Shown: positions 8,811 through 18,616, counted from the stretch's first letter. The stretch: 64,000 nt of DNA from Alphaproteobacteria bacterium (GCA_022823305.1 JAJDXK010000023.1:50716-114715), one strand, 5' to 3'. Numbers and translations are program-made. Notes: generated by a model from the letters alone, not told the origin.

Positions 8811-10685
8811 CTACGCGCTCCTGAGGCGCGGGCGGGATTCGAAGGCGCGTTCGTCGCGCGGGGCCTCGTCGAAGAGCTCGGCGAGCTTCTCGGTCATGGT
8901 GCCGCCGAGCTGCTCCGCGTCGGTGAGCGTGACCGCGCGGCGGTAGTAGCGTGTCACGTCGTGGCCGATGCCGATGGCCAGGAGCTGCACCGGCGAGAAG
9001 GTCTCGACCCAGTCGATCACCGAGCGCAGGTGCCGCTCCAGGTAGTTGCGCGCGTTGACCGAAAGCGTGCTGTCGTCGACCGGCGCGCCGTCGGAGATCA
9101 CCATCAGGATGCGCCGCTCCTCGGTCCGCCCCAGCAGGCGCTCGTGCGCCCAGAGCAGCGCCTCGCCGTCGATGTTCTCCTTGAGAAGGCCCTCGCGCAG
9201 CATGAGGCCCAGGCTCTTGCGCGCCCGGCGCCAGGGCTCGTCGGCGTTCTTGTAGATGATGTGGCGCAGGTCGTTGAGGCGCCCGGGGTTGCGCTGGCGT
9301 CCCTCGGCGAGCCAGCGCTCGCGCGACTGCCCCCCCTTCCACGCGCGGGTGGTGAAGCCCAGGATCTCGACCTTGACGCCGCAGCGCTCCAGCGTGCGCG
9401 CCAGGATGTCGCCGCTCATCGCCGCGACCATGATGGGCCGCCCGCGCATGGAGCCGGAGTTGTCGATGAGCAGCGTCACCACGGTGTCGCGGAACGTCGT
9501 CTCCTTCTCCATCTTGTAGGAGAGGGGATGCAGCGGGTTGGTGACGACGCGGGAGAGCCGGGCGGTATCGAGCAACCCCTCTTCCAGGTCGAACTCCCAC
9601 GAGCGGGTCTGGCGCGCGAGCAGGCGCCGCTGCAGCCGGTTGGCGAGCCGGCTGATGACGCCGTGCAGCTGCGAGAGCTGCTGGTCGAGCTGGGTGCGCA
9701 GCCGGGCCAGCTCCTCGGCATCGCACAGGTCGGCGGCGTTGACGATCTCGTCGAACTCCAGCGTGTACGCCTTGTAGGGCGGCTCCTTCGGCTGCCCCGG
9801 TCCGCCGCCGGGAAGGAGGCGCCGCCGGCCGGCCTCCTCGTCGTCCTCGCCTTCGCTCATGGAGGCGTCGGCGTCCTCGTCGGTGTCTTCGGTGGCCTCG
9901 GCATCCTCGTTCGCGTCGACGTCGGCCTCGCGGTCGCTGTCGGAGTCCATCTCGTCGCCACGCTCGGCGTCGCCGGGCTGGCTCGCGTCGTCGTCGTCGG
10001 TCTGCTCCGGGCTCGACTGGTCCTCGGCGTCGTCCGGGTCCTCGGCGTCCTCGTCGGGCAGGTCCAGGTCCCTGATGAGACGCCGGCACAGCGAGGAGAA
10101 CTGGTCCTGGTCGCCCATCGCGCGCACGAGCTGCGCGGTATGCCGCGCGCCCTTGGTCTCGAACCAGGGCCGCCACAGGTCGGCCATGTGGCGGGCCGAC
10201 TGCGGCAGGTGACGACCGGTGAGCTTCTCGCGCATGAGCATGGCCAGCGCCTCGGCCACCGGCACCTCCTCCGGCGCGCTGCACTGGTCGTAGCCCTTGC
10301 GGCGGCAGCGCTGCTCCAGCGCGGAATCGAGGTTGGCCGCGACGCCGGCCAGCCGCTTCGCGCCCAGCGCCTCCACCCGCGTCTGCTCGATCGCGTCGAA
10401 GATCGCGCGCGCCGTCTTGCCGCGCGGCTGCTCGCGCACGTGCGCGCCCTGGTCGTGGTAGCGCAGGCGAAGCGCCAGCGCGTCGGCCGAGCCGCGCACC
10501 AGCTCGACGTCGAGCAGGTTGAGATCGCGCGCCGGGAAGGGAAGCTGCACCTGGTCGCCGGCCACCTGCGGCTGGTCCGCGCCGAACGAGACCTGCAGCT
10601 CCTCGCCCACCTCCCCGGCAATGGCCTTCAGCGCCGAGCCGACGGCCCGCTGGAAGGTCTCGACCGGGGTTTCCTCCTGGGCCAC
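8811..10685 (-). CDS. cobT: Aerobic cobaltochelatase subunit CobT
   Basis: The 624-residue product is the VWA-domain subunit of the ATP-dependent, oxygen-tolerant cobaltochelatase, which inserts Co2+ into hydrogenobyrinic acid a,c-diamide with CobN and CobS. A conserved N-terminal domain is followed by a long acidic stretch at about 195-300 (runs of Asp/Glu/Ser) and a C-terminal von Willebrand factor A domain with the MIDAS motif '[11 protein letters not shown]' near residue 405. The ATG follows the cobS stop by 15 bases. As in many alphaproteobacteria, cobST stands apart from the other cobalamin genes, and cobN is not in this window. Confidence 0.95.
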   Translation of the reverse strand: MAQEETPVETFQRAVGSALKAIAGEVGEELQVSFGADQPQVAGDQVQLPFPARDLNLLDVELVRGSADALALRLRYHDQGAHVREQPRGKTARAIFDAIEQTRVEALGAKRLAGVAANLDSALEQRCRRKGYDQCSAPEEVPVAEALAMLMREKLTGRHLPQSARHMADLWRPWFETKGARHTAQLVRAMGDQDQFSSLCRRLIRDLDLPDEDAEDPDDAEDQSSPEQTDDDDASQPGDAERGDEMDSDSDREADVDANEDAEATEDTDEDADASMSEGEDDEEAGRRRLLPGGGPGQPKEPPYKAYTLEFDEIVNAADLCDAEELARLRTQLDQQLSQLHGVISRLANRLQRRLLARQTRSWEFDLEEGLLDTARLSRVVTNPLHPLSYKMEKETTFRDTVVTLLIDNSGSMRGRPIMVAAMSGDILARTLERCGVKVEILGFTTRAWKGGQSRERWLAEGRQRNPGRLNDLRHIIYKNADEPWRRARKSLGLMLREGLLKENIDGEALLWAHERLLGRTEERRILMVISDGAPVDDSTLSVNARNYLERHLRSVIDWVETFSPVQLLAIGIGHDVTRYYRRAVTLTDAEQLGGTMTEKLAELFDEAPRDERAFESRPRLRSA

Positions 10686-10700
10686 GCGGCGCGCTCCGGC

Positions 10701-11702
10701 TCAGGCGGTGGGCTGCAGCGGCGCCGAGGACTCCGGCAGCTCCATCCCCAAGCAGCGCTGGAAGTACTCGGCGATGATGGGGCGCTCCATCTCGTCGCAC
10801 TTGTTCACGAAGGTGGTGCGGAAGGCATAGCCAACGTCGTCGAATATCTCCGCGTTCTCGGCCCAGTGGATGACCGTGCGCGGCGACATGACGGTGGAGA
10901 TGTCGCCGGACATGAAGCCCGCGCGCGAGAGCGCAGCGACCTCCACCATCGCGTGGATCAGCTTGAGCCGCTCCTCGCTCTCGTAGGAGGGCACCTTGGA
11001 GAGCACGATCTTCACCTCCTCGTCATGGGGGAGGTAGTTGAGCGTGGCCACCAGGTTCCAGCGGTCCATCTGGCCCTGGTTGATCTGCTGGGTGCCGTGA
11101 TAGAGGCCGGTGGTGTCGCCGAGGCCGACGGTATTGGTGGTGGCGAAGATGCGGAAGGCGGGATGCGGCCGCACCACCCGGTTCTGGTCGAGCAGCGTGA
11201 GCTTGCCGTCGACCTCGAGGATACGCTGGATCACGAACATCACGTCAGGCCGGCCGGCGTCGTACTCGTCGAAGACCAGCGCGGTCGGGTGCTGCAGCGC
11301 CCAGGGCAGCAGGCCTTCGCGGAACTCGGTCACCTGCACGCCGTCGCGGATCACGATCGCGTCCTTGCCGATCAGGTCGATACGGCTGATGTGGCTGTCC
11401 AGGTTGATGCGGATGCAGGGCCAGTTGAGGCGCGCCGCCACCTGCTCGATGTGGGTCGACTTGCCGGTACCGTGATAGCCCTGGATCATGACGCGGCGGT
11501 TGTGCGCAAAGCCGGCGAGAATGGTGAGCGTGGTGTCGCGGTCGAAGCGGTAGGAGCCGTCGATGTCCGGCACGTGGTCGGTGGGCTCCGAGAACGCGGG
11601 CACCTCCATGTCGGTGTCGATGCCGAAGGTCTGGCTGACGGAAACCCTGATGTCCGGCTGAGCGGTGTCCGCGCCCGCCGCCTCTGACTCGTTTTTCTGC
11701 AT
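10701..11702 (-). CDS. cobS: Aerobic cobaltochelatase ATPase subunit CobS
   Basis: A 333-residue AAA+ ATPase that forms a chaperone-like ring with CobT to drive cobalt insertion by CobN. The family N-terminus 'VSQTFGIDTDMEVPAF' is present. Walker A is 'GYHGTGKST' near residue 80, Walker B is 'LVFDEYDAGRPD' near 140, and the sensor-like 'FRIFATTNT' follows. The length is normal. It lies between the J-domain gene upstream and cobT downstream, all on the minus strand, a conserved alphaproteobacterial arrangement. Confidence 0.96.
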   Translation of the reverse strand: MQKNESEAAGADTAQPDIRVSVSQTFGIDTDMEVPAFSEPTDHVPDIDGSYRFDRDTTLTILAGFAHNRRVMIQGYHGTGKSTHIEQVAARLNWPCIRINLDSHISRIDLIGKDAIVIRDGVQVTEFREGLLPWALQHPTALVFDEYDAGRPDVMFVIQRILEVDGKLTLLDQNRVVRPHPAFRIFATTNTVGLGDTTGLYHGTQQINQGQMDRWNLVATLNYLPHDEEVKIVLSKVPSYESEERLKLIHAMVEVAALSRAGFMSGDISTVMSPRTVIHWAENAEIFDDVGYAFRTTFVNKCDEMERPIIAEYFQRCLGMELPESSAPLQPTA

Positions 11703-11780
11703 TGCGCCCTTACCCTCCGCATGAAGACGGCCGCCACCGGCGGCCGCGCCTGCGCCAGCCCGTTCGACAGTCCCGCTTGC

Positions 11781-12362
11781 CTACGAGCACTCCTGCTTGA
11801 GGTAGTTATAGGCGTGATTGATCTGTTTCAAAAGCTCTTCGGATTCCCGCGACCCGCCATTGGCGTCGGGATGGTGGCGCTTGACCAGCACCTTGTAGCG
11901 CCGCTTGAGCGTGGCGAGGTCGACCGGTGGGGTGAGGTCGAGCAGGGCGAGCGCGCTCAGCCGCGCGTCGGAAGACGCCCCCCCACACTCGCGGGTGTAG
12001 CCGTGGGCCCGAGGCCCGTCGTCGAGCCATTCGCGCGCGAAGCTCTGGAAGGCCGCGTCGAGATCCTCCCGGCCGTTCCCCCGGGGCCCCCGGCCGAAGG
12101 GCCAGGTGGGACGGTGCCCGGTCATGTCGTCGTGCTGGAAGCGCTCTATATCGTGCTGGCTCCAGCCCGCGAAGAAGTTCCAGGTCCTGTTGTAGTCGCG
12201 CACGTGATCAAGGCAGAACCAGCGGTACGAGCGGAGATCGTCGGGCGCGCGGGGTGCCTTGTGGTCGGCCTCGCGCTCGCAGTCGGGATGCTCGCACACG
12301 CGGACAGGCGGCTCCTCGGCCTCCCGGTGGGCATCCCGCTCCACTGCATGGCGCCATTCCAT
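11781..12362 (-). CDS. J-domain (DnaJ-like) protein next to cobS
   Basis: A 193-residue protein whose J domain is at the C-terminal end (about 130-193), with the HPD tripeptide in 'KRHHPDANGG' and helix IV 'LKQINHAYNYLK'. The preceding 130 residues contain a Cys/His pair early on ('VCEHPDCERE') and a Trp-rich segment ('WFCLDHVRDYNRTWNFF'), which may bind a metal. J proteins stimulate DnaK; members beside cobS are common in alphaproteobacteria but their client is unclear. It starts 95 bases after the GMC oxidoreductase gene and ends 78 bases before cobS. Confidence 0.9.
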   Translation of the reverse strand: MEWRHAVERDAHREAEEPPVRVCEHPDCEREADHKAPRAPDDLRSYRWFCLDHVRDYNRTWNFFAGWSQHDIERFQHDDMTGHRPTWPFGRGPRGNGREDLDAAFQSFAREWLDDGPRAHGYTRECGGASSDARLSALALLDLTPPVDLATLKRRYKVLVKRHHPDANGGSRESEELLKQINHAYNYLKQECS

Positions 12363-12457
12363 GGCTGCACTATGACGCTCCCGCAGGGGCGGGGCAAGGC
12401 AGCCGGCGGCGAGCGGAGGGCATCGGCGGCGACCCGAATCGCAACCTTTTGAGGGTC

Positions 12458-14074
12458 CTAGTTGTGGTCGCGGCGGATCATGTCAGCGGCCTTCTCGCCG
12501 ATCATGATGGTGGGCGCGTTGGTGTTGCCGGAAGGGATGGCCGGCATGATCGAGGCGTCGGCGACGCGCAAGCCGGCGATGCCGTGGACCCGGAGCCGGG
12601 AGTCGACGACGCTCATCGCGTCGCTCCCCATCCTGCAGGTGCCGACCGGGTGATAGACGGTGCTCGCGGTCTCGCGCACGTAGCGGGCGAGCGCCTCGTC
12701 GCCGTCGATCTCCGCGCCGGGCCGGTGCTCGGCCTCGAGGCACGAGGCGAAGGGCTCGGTGGCGAGGATGCCGCGCAGGATGCGCAGGCCCCGCACCAGG
12801 CTCGTCACGTCGTCGTCGTGCGCGAGGTAGTTGGGCTGGATCACGACCCGCCGCGCACCGTCGCCGTCCGGCACCAGCGTCACCCGGCCCCGGCTCTTCG
12901 GCCGGGTGGCGCAGACCGAGCCGGTGCCGCCGGGGAAGGGATGAGGGCGCCAGCCGCCGCTCGGCAGCAGGTCGAAGCTGAGCGGGCGGAAGGTGATCTC
13001 GATGTCGGGCCGGCCGCCCTGCCCGCTCGAATCGAGAAAGCCGCAGACCTCGCAGGAGGTGAGCGCGAGCGCGCCGGTGCGCGTGAGGCCGTAGCGCAGC
13101 GCCTCCAGCGCGATCCGCGGCCGGCTCGCCAGCAGCCTGTTGAGCGTCGGTACCTCCTTCTTCAGCCGGGGCTGGACGAAGACGAAGAGATGGTCGTGCA
13201 GGTTCTCCCCTACCCCCGGCAGGTGGTGCACCGGCGCGATGCCGAGCGCCTCAAGCTGCGCCGCATCGCCGATCCCCGACTGCAGCAGCAGCTGGGGCGA
13301 GGCCACCGCGCCGGCGGCGAGCACCACCTCGCGCTCGGCCCAGGCCGTGATGCTGGCGCCGGACCTGTCGCGATAGACCACGCCTGTGGCTGCGCCCCCC
13401 TCCACCACGATGCGGTCCACCGGAGCCTCGGTCACGATGCGCAGGTTGTCCCGTGCCGCCGCCGGCCTGAGATACCCCACCGCGGTGGTCATGCGCCGGC
13501 CCTTGCGGATCGTGCCCTGGACCAGCGCGATGCCGTGCTGGTCGCCGCCGTTGAGGTCGCCCCGGCGCGGGATGCCGCTCGCCACTGCGGCCTCCAGAAA
13601 GAGGCGCGAAGCGGGGCTGCTCGGCTGCGTGTCGCTCACGCCGATGGGCCCGCCCGCGCCGTGGCTCTCGTTCTCGCCGTGCTGCTGGTCCTCGGCCTTG
13701 CGGAAGTAGGGGAGCACGTCGTCCCAGCCCCAGCCCTCGTTGCCGGCATCGCGCCAGGCGTCGTAGTCCTCGGCCTGGCCGCGGATGTAGAGCATGCCGT
13801 TGATGGCGCTGGAGCCGCCCAGCACCTTGCCGGCGGGGAAGGGCATGCGCCGGCTGCCGAGCCCCGGCACCGGTTCCGAGACGCGACGCCAGTTGAGGGT
13901 GGGGTGGGTGAGCAGGCGGGTGAAGCCCGCGGGGATGTGGATCAGCGGGTTGCTGTCCTTCGGCCCCGCCTCCAGCAGCAGCACCCGGTTGCGCGGATCC
14001 TCCGCAAGCCGGCCCGCGACCGCCGCCCCGCCGGAGCCCGCGCCGATGACGATGTAGTCCGCGCGCACGGGCAT
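12458..14074 (-). CDS. GMC family FAD oxidoreductase (choline-dehydrogenase-like)
   Basis: A 538-residue flavoprotein of the glucose-methanol-choline family. The FAD-binding '[18 protein letters not shown]' is at the very N-terminus, '[12 protein letters not shown]' is near residue 95, and the C-terminal active-site region reads '[11 protein letters not shown]', with '[16 protein letters not shown]' at the end. Family members oxidise primary or secondary alcohols; choline, ethylene-glycol-type and polyethylene-glycol alcohols are usual for this subgroup. The ATG is 5 bases downstream of the HAD hydrolase stop, so the two are probably translationally coupled. The longer upstream reading has no support. 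Confidence 0.93.
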   Translation of the reverse strand: MPVRADYIVIGAGSGGAAVAGRLAEDPRNRVLLLEAGPKDSNPLIHIPAGFTRLLTHPTLNWRRVSEPVPGLGSRRMPFPAGKVLGGSSAINGMLYIRGQAEDYDAWRDAGNEGWGWDDVLPYFRKAEDQQHGENESHGAGGPIGVSDTQPSSPASRLFLEAAVASGIPRRGDLNGGDQHGIALVQGTIRKGRRMTTAVGYLRPAAARDNLRIVTEAPVDRIVVEGGAATGVVYRDRSGASITAWAEREVVLAAGAVASPQLLLQSGIGDAAQLEALGIAPVHHLPGVGENLHDHLFVFVQPRLKKEVPTLNRLLASRPRIALEALRYGLTRTGALALTSCEVCGFLDSSGQGGRPDIEITFRPLSFDLLPSGGWRPHPFPGGTGSVCATRPKSRGRVTLVPDGDGARRVVIQPNYLAHDDDVTSLVRGLRILRGILATEPFASCLEAEHRPGAEIDGDEALARYVRETASTVYHPVGTCRMGSDAMSVVDSRLRVHGIAGLRVADASIMPAIPSGNTNAPTIMIGEKAADMIRRDHN

Positions 14075-14079
14075 CGGCC

Positions 14080-14790
14080 TCAGGCGAGCACCGCTGCCAG
14101 CGCCCTCATGTCCTCCACGATCAGGTCGGGCCGGTGGGGAGTCTCGCCGAAGGGCCGGCTGCGGCGGTCGATGAAGGCGGTGCGCATGCCGTAGGCCTTG
14201 GCGCCGATGCAGTCGAAGGCGTGATTGGCGACGAGGAGGCAGGCCGAGCGGTCGGCACCGACGATTTCCGCCGCCCTCGCGTAGGTGCGCCAGTGCGGCT
14301 TGAAGGCCTGCGCTTCCTGCACCGAGATCACGTGGTCGAAGGGGACGCCGACGTGCGGCATCGCCGCCTCCAGCATGTCGCGGTCGCCGTTGGAGAGGAT
14401 GGCCAGCACGTGGCCTGCGCCGCGCAGCCGCTCCAGCGCCGCCGGCACTTCGGGGAAGGGCCTGAGCCTCTCGATCTCGCTCACCAGCCGCACCACCTCT
14501 GCCTGAGTGTAGGCGAAGCCGCAGCGGTCCATGACGTAGGCGAGCGCCCGGTGGCTGATCTCGCGATAAGGGGTGTGCCCCCGGTCGCAGAGGGAGTCGA
14601 TCATCGAGTTCTCGAAGTGGGTGCGCCGCCACCAGGTGACGAAGCGGTGCGGCGCGCCGTCCCAGCCCTTCTCCTCGAGATAGGGCGTGACCGCCTCGGT
14701 GAGCCCCGCCTGCATGTCGACGATGGTTCCGTAGAGGTCGAAGACCACGACCTTCACGCTCCGCCGCAGGACCGCTGCGCGGACCTCCAT
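14080..14790 (-). CDS. HAD hydrolase, haloacid dehalogenase type II-like
   Basis: A 236-residue HAD-superfamily hydrolase. Motif I is 'VVFDLYGTIVD', motif II is 'LSNGDRDM', the conserved lysine is in 'FKPHWRTY', and motif IV is the 'VANHAFDCIGAKAYGM' segment typical of type-II 2-haloacid dehalogenases. Members hydrolyse L-2-haloacids to hydroxyacids or act as phosphatases, and sequence alone does not separate these. A TTG at 14811 would give 7 extra residues but overlaps the upstream stop by 11 bases. The ATG at 14790, 10 bases after that stop, is preferred. It is the middle of an RraA-like / HAD / GMC trio that may process one substituted organic acid. Confidence 0.87.
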   Translation of the reverse strand: MEVRAAVLRRSVKVVVFDLYGTIVDMQAGLTEAVTPYLEEKGWDGAPHRFVTWWRRTHFENSMIDSLCDRGHTPYREISHRALAYVMDRCGFAYTQAEVVRLVSEIERLRPFPEVPAALERLRGAGHVLAILSNGDRDMLEAAMPHVGVPFDHVISVQEAQAFKPHWRTYARAAEIVGADRSACLLVANHAFDCIGAKAYGMRTAFIDRRSRPFGETPHRPDLIVEDMRALAAVLA

Positions 14791-14800
14791 GGGCTCGGGA

Positions 14801-15499
14801 TCAGTCGACAAAGCGCGCGGCCCCCGGCTCCAGGTAGGCCCGCCAGGACTCAGGGTACGTCAGCCCTGCCTTGACGCGCGCCTCCACCTCGGCCTCTTGG
14901 CGGCGGATTTCCCGCACGCTCTCCACCACCGCGTCGAGCTTGTCGGCCGGCACGATGACGACGCCGTCCACGTCGCCCACCACGACGTCGCCCGGGTTCA
15001 CCGTGACCCCGCCGATGCTGATGGCGAGACCCACCGAGCCGGGGCCGTTTCGCTGCGGCGAGTTGGGGCTCACGCCCGCGCAGTAGACCGGGAGCCCCAC
15101 CTCGATGAGACCCGGCGTGTCGCGCACGGCGCCGTCGGTGACCACGCCGGCGGCGCCGAGGTTGAGCATCATGCGCGCCATCAGGTCGCCGATGACGGCG
15201 GTGCCGCAGTAGGCCTCGGTACCGGCGATGAGCACGTCGCCGGGTTGCGCATAGGCCAGCGCGCCCACCAGGCCGAGCTGGTCGGCCGGGCTGTTCATGC
15301 ACGGGAGCGCAGACCCGACCACGCGCCGCATCGAAGCCGGCGCGTCCGCCAGCGGCTTGATCGCCGCATCGAGCGCGCCGAGCCCGCCGAGCGCGTCGGC
15401 CACATGCCCGGTCAACGCGCCGTCCAGCGCGGCGAGGGCCTCTCGCGACGGGCGCGGGAAGCTGCGGCGAATGGTGAGCGCCGGTGGCGTGTCGAGCAT
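14801..15499 (-). CDS. RraA family protein (HMG/CHA aldolase-like)
   Basis: A 232-residue member of the RraA / 4-hydroxy-4-methyl-2-oxoglutarate aldolase fold. The metal-site loop 'GVVTDGAVRDT' near residue 125 matches the family's 'DG.vRD' motif, and 'NPGDVVVGDVDGVVIVP' is its hallmark C-terminal turn. Catalytic relatives split 4-carboxy-4-hydroxy-2-oxoadipate or decarboxylate oxaloacetate; the namesake RraA instead inhibits RNase E. The catabolic neighbours and the 70-residue extra length over E. coli RraA favour an enzyme. It is the first gene of the minus-strand trio and starts 51 bases after the P450 gene's stop. Confidence 0.88.
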   Translation of the reverse strand: MLDTPPALTIRRSFPRPSREALAALDGALTGHVADALGGLGALDAAIKPLADAPASMRRVVGSALPCMNSPADQLGLVGALAYAQPGDVLIAGTEAYCGTAVIGDLMARMMLNLGAAGVVTDGAVRDTPGLIEVGLPVYCAGVSPNSPQRNGPGSVGLAISIGGVTVNPGDVVVGDVDGVVIVPADKLDAVVESVREIRRQEAEVEARVKAGLTYPESWRAYLEPGAARFVD

Positions 15500-15550
15500 G
15501 GCCGGGTCCTCCCTCTGCGGAGGGTATCGTACCCGACCTCTCGTATCGGG

Positions 15551-16816
15551 CTAGGCCCGCGCGCAGCGAACCGGCAGGGCTTCGAGGCCGCGCAGCACGA
15601 TGCTGTTGCGGAAGCGCGGGCGTTCCTCGAGCAGGCTGATCGAAGAGAATCGCTCGAGCAGTGTCTCGAGCACGACCCGGCCCTCCAGGCGCGCGAGGGG
15701 AGCGCCGATGCAATGGTGGATGCCGCGCCCGAAGGAGAGGTGGGAGCGGTCGTCGCGGCCGACATCGAAGCGGTCGGGGTCGTCGAACGCCGCAGGGTCC
15801 CGGTTGGCCGCGCCGAGCAGCAGGACCAGATTCTCGCGCTTGCGCAAGGGAAAGCCGTTGAGCTCGCAGTCCTCGAGCACACGGCGGAAGTCGGTCTGCA
15901 CCGGCGAATCGAAGCGCAGCAGTTCCTCCACCGCCGCCGGGATCAGGCTCGGGTCGTCCCGCAGCCGCTGTACCTGGTCCGGGTGGCGCAGCAGGACCAG
16001 GATGCCGTTGCCGATCAGGTTGGTGGTGGTCTCGTTGCCGGCGATCAGCAGCAGGCGCAGCATGTTCAGCACCTCGCGCTCGGTCAGCCGGTCCCCTTCC
16101 TCCTCCGCCTGCGCCAGCGCGCTGACGATGTCGCCCTGCGGCGCGGCCCGGCGCTCCATGACGATCGGGCGGAAGTAGTCATCCAGCGCCCGGGAAGCGG
16201 TCTCGGCCACGGCGCGTTCCTGCGGGCTCAGCAACGGCTCCAGCAAGCGGGCGCGCTGGTCCGACCATAGCTTGAACTGCGCCCGGTCCTCCGGCGGGAC
16301 ACCCAGCATCTCGGCGATGACGATCACCGGCAACGGCTGGGCAACCGCCTTCATGAGATCGAAGCCGGCGGGGTCGTCGATGTCGTCCAGCAGGGACCCG
16401 AGCAGGCTGCGGATGTGCGGCTCCAGCGCGTCGATCGCCCTGGGCGTGAAGGCCTTGTTGACCAGCGCACGCAGCCGCTTGTGGTCCGGCGGGTCCAGGA
16501 ACAGCATGGTGAACTCTTCGTCCGCCGGCAGGTTGGCGCGCTGCTGGCGCGAGAGGGTTCCCTTGCGCGGGTCGTTGGAGAAGCGCCGGTGGTCTCGCAG
16601 GATGGCGTCGATCTCCGCGTGCCGCGAGAGCACCCAGGCGTTCACCAGGCGGCTGCGGTGCACCGGGTCGCGTTCGCGCAGGGCCGCGTAGAAGGGATAG
16701 GGGTCCTGGGCCATGCCGGCCGAGAGCGGGTTGTAGACCACCCCGCTCTGCCAGCGCTCCCGCGCCAGAACCGCGCCGGCGAGGACCGAGCGTATCGCCC
16801 TGCGCATGGAAGCCAT
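15551..16816 (-). CDS. Cytochrome P450
   Basis: A soluble bacterial P450 of 421 residues. The oxygen-activating I-helix reads 'IAGNETTTN', the K-helix ExxR is in 'VEELLRFDSPVQ', and the heme-binding loop is 'FGRGIHHCIGAPLAR' with Cys369 as proximal ligand. There is no membrane anchor, so it would need separate ferredoxin and reductase partners, none of which is in the window. The sequence style resembles CYP families that hydroxylate terpenoids, steroids or macrolide-like substrates, but the substrate is unknown. It follows the APH-fold kinase on the same strand, with a hairpin-forming inverted repeat in the 81-base gap. Confidence 0.95.
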   Translation of the reverse strand: MASMRRAIRSVLAGAVLARERWQSGVVYNPLSAGMAQDPYPFYAALRERDPVHRSRLVNAWVLSRHAEIDAILRDHRRFSNDPRKGTLSRQQRANLPADEEFTMLFLDPPDHKRLRALVNKAFTPRAIDALEPHIRSLLGSLLDDIDDPAGFDLMKAVAQPLPVIVIAEMLGVPPEDRAQFKLWSDQRARLLEPLLSPQERAVAETASRALDDYFRPIVMERRAAPQGDIVSALAQAEEEGDRLTEREVLNMLRLLLIAGNETTTNLIGNGILVLLRHPDQVQRLRDDPSLIPAAVEELLRFDSPVQTDFRRVLEDCELNGFPLRKRENLVLLLGAANRDPAAFDDPDRFDVGRDDRSHLSFGRGIHHCIGAPLARLEGRVVLETLLERFSSISLLEERPRFRNSIVLRGLEALPVRCARA

Positions 16817-16866
16817 CAGCGTCTTTTCACGATCGGTATCACTCCCGACCGCAGTTCACCCCAGAC

Positions 16867-16883
16867 GGTTGCTCGACGCAACC
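16867..16883. repeat. Perfect inverted repeat GGTTGC-N5-GCAACC
   Basis: Six-base arms at 16867-16872 and 16878-16883 are separated by TCGAC. It lies in the 81-base gap between the kinase stop and the P450 start, both minus strand. It could be a weak terminator hairpin for the kinase or an operator for the P450. There is no T-run, so neither reading is firm. Confidence 0.35.
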
Positions 16884-16897
16884 AGCGGGACCGGGCG

Positions 16898-18100
16898 TCA
16901 ACCCGCCGTTCTCCTGAGGCCGCGCGAAGCCTTGTGGGCCCTGTAGGCGCACCCGGTCAGGGTCGAAAACGCACCCGTCAGGCTCCAGATCCGGGGACGG
17001 TGCGGCATGAACTCCGCCGCATCGAGATCGTCGATGGCCGCGACTCTCCGCTTGGCAACGATTTCCACCAGGCCAAGACTGCGCTCGTCTGCCCAGTCCA
17101 GGGCACCGCCCATGATGACCGGCACCATCAGGCCGGCCAACGTGACCTCCCTGTACTGACGCCAGCAGTCCTCGTAAGAGAATTCCTTTACGCCCGTGCG
17201 ACAGAGGATGTCGTGATACGCGGCCACGGCGTCGCGCTCGATGTCGCGGCGTGTTTGAGTCGTGACGCTGTCCCCCAGGAAATAGGCCACGTCGTACAGG
17301 CCGGGACCAATTCCGCAAACCTGCCAATCGATTACCGCGATGCCGTCGGCTCCGTCAGTAGCGAAGAACATGTTTTCGCACCTGAAATCGCCGTGAACCA
17401 GCGTCCTGGGCCTGACCGCCATGTCGGCAAAATGAGCGGCCAACCTTGTGCCGTAGCGCTCGATCAATCGGCTCATTTCGCCAGATAACAAGCTTCCGAA
17501 ACGGTCGAGACAGGGACCCAGACAGGCGAGATACAACACCTGCAATGCGGGTCTGTTCTTCGGACAGAGAATGTCGACGGCCCCGGAACGGCTCAGCTCG
17601 TGGGACTTGCCCCAATAGTGCCCATGAAGGGTGGCGGCGGCATGGATGGAGCAGCTCGCCTGCGCCGGAGTCGCGCCCTCCAGCTGGTCGGCCATGTCCA
17701 TGCCGCCCAGGTCTTCCATCACCAGGACAAAGTTCTGACTGCCCGCATCGTAGTCGCTGTAGAAGAGAGCAGGGGTTCGGACCGGCGTCTGCGGCGCGAG
17801 GCGGCGGTAAAACCCGTATTCCCGCCGATACAGCGAGCGCTTCAAGGCGATCCGCCGGTTCATCGGATTTGCGCTCGGCAGCTTGACGACGACGCTTTCA
17901 GGAGCCCCGGCAACGGCATCTTCGTAGCCGATATGGCAACGCAGAATCTTGCCCATGAAACCGAAGCCGGCGCTTTCGACCCGGATACTTGCAATATTCG
18001 GAAAATCAAATGTGCTACCGGTGCTCAGTGCCCGGCTCATCCAGCCTGCCGTGATGTCGCCCTTACCATCCGGCATTGCCGGACTGTCGGTTATCTGCAT
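16898..18100 (-). CDS. Aminoglycoside-phosphotransferase-fold kinase (EcKL/DUF1679-like)
   Basis: A 400-residue small-molecule kinase with the APH fold. The catalytic loop is 'LVHGDFRCENMFF' near residue 235 and the metal-binding aspartate is in 'AVIDWQVCGIGPGLYDVAYF', arranged as in ecdysteroid-kinase-like and choline-kinase-like phosphotransferases. A 'FVLVMEDLGGMDMADQ' strand near residue 130 matches the family hinge. The target molecule is unknown; bacterial relatives near P450s and acyl-CoA genes are often called 'phosphotransferase'. Codon use looks less GC-extreme than in the flanking genes, a possible sign of later acquisition. A resistance role is not supported beyond the shared fold. 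Confidence 0.82.
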   Translation of the reverse strand: MQITDSPAMPDGKGDITAGWMSRALSTGSTFDFPNIASIRVESAGFGFMGKILRCHIGYEDAVAGAPESVVVKLPSANPMNRRIALKRSLYRREYGFYRRLAPQTPVRTPALFYSDYDAGSQNFVLVMEDLGGMDMADQLEGATPAQASCSIHAAATLHGHYWGKSHELSRSGAVDILCPKNRPALQVLYLACLGPCLDRFGSLLSGEMSRLIERYGTRLAAHFADMAVRPRTLVHGDFRCENMFFATDGADGIAVIDWQVCGIGPGLYDVAYFLGDSVTTQTRRDIERDAVAAYHDILCRTGVKEFSYEDCWRQYREVTLAGLMVPVIMGGALDWADERSLGLVEIVAKRRVAAIDDLDAAEFMPHRPRIWSLTGAFSTLTGCAYRAHKASRGLRRTAG

Positions 18101-18286
18101 GTGGGGCTGATCTTTGGTTCAGGCCCTGGTTCTGCCCGAGTCGACCGTGGTTTATCGGGACAAAATGCACGGTCTCTTTACAGAAAGGCTTGTGGCCAAC
18201 CTTCTGCGGTATTCGCTGTGGCCGGAAGGAAGACGTCGATCTGGAAAGGCCCGAAACGGCCCCCCTTTTGACGCGGGACCGCCCCG

Positions 18287-18303
18287 AACCGTGCTGCACG
18301 GTT
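18287..18303 (-). terminator. Hairpin at the stop of the small hypothetical gene
   Basis: AACCGTG (18287-18293) and CACGGTT (18297-18303) form a perfect 7-base stem with a CTG loop, overlapping the TAA of the 93-residue gene read on the minus strand. It may end that transcript, but no T-run follows. The remaining bases up to the kinase start at 18100 show no further gene. Confidence 0.3.
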
Positions 18304-18583
18304 ACTTCTTCGCCGGCTCGACGATGATCCGGCCACGGCCGCGTCTGAGCAGGTAGCCACCCCGCGGAATTGCCAGCGTACCCTGCTGGACGAGGGGCCA
18401 GAGCGTATCGACGATCAGTTCCGCGTCGGTGTCCGCCTTGGCCGCCGGCCGCGCCGCGAGCCATTCGGCAAACGCGCGCTCACCGACCTCGTCGCCGACC
18501 GATTTGCGGAGCGCATTGAGCTTGCGGCGCTGCCCCTTGGTGAGGCTGCTTTCGTCGATCTGGCTGGGAGAGCTCGGAGCCAT
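18302..18583 (-). CDS. Conserved-looking hypothetical protein, 93 residues
   Basis: A small, Arg/Lys-rich soluble protein I cannot assign. It starts with a Ser-rich tail, then a basic helix 'TKGQRRKLNALRKSVGDEVGERAFAEWLA', a hydrophobic 'LIVDTLWPLV' helix and a short beta-like 'RGGYLLRRGRGRIIVEP' end. Coding is supported by a plausible GTGAGG ribosome-binding site 7 bases before the ATG and by an ordinary, non-repetitive residue mix. It lies 201 bases upstream of the kinase gene on the same strand and divergent from lexA. A perfect inverted repeat sits 34 bases before its start and may control it. Confidence 0.6.
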   Translation of the reverse strand: MAPSSPSQIDESSLTKGQRRKLNALRKSVGDEVGERAFAEWLAARPAAKADTDAELIVDTLWPLVQQGTLAIPRGGYLLRRGRGRIIVEPAKK

Positions 18584-18616
18584 GGAATTACCTCACTTGA
18601 TGTTCTGTAACGAAAG

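Noticed and set aside
8961..11687. A 908-codon plus-strand frame opposite cobT and cobS
   Set aside because: It is the antisense shadow of two clear genes; the translation is Arg/Val/Leu/His-rich with no motifs.
16898..18100. Aminoglycoside resistance gene
   Set aside because: Only the APH fold is shared; the residues are those of the EcKL/DUF1679-like group and the setting is metabolic.
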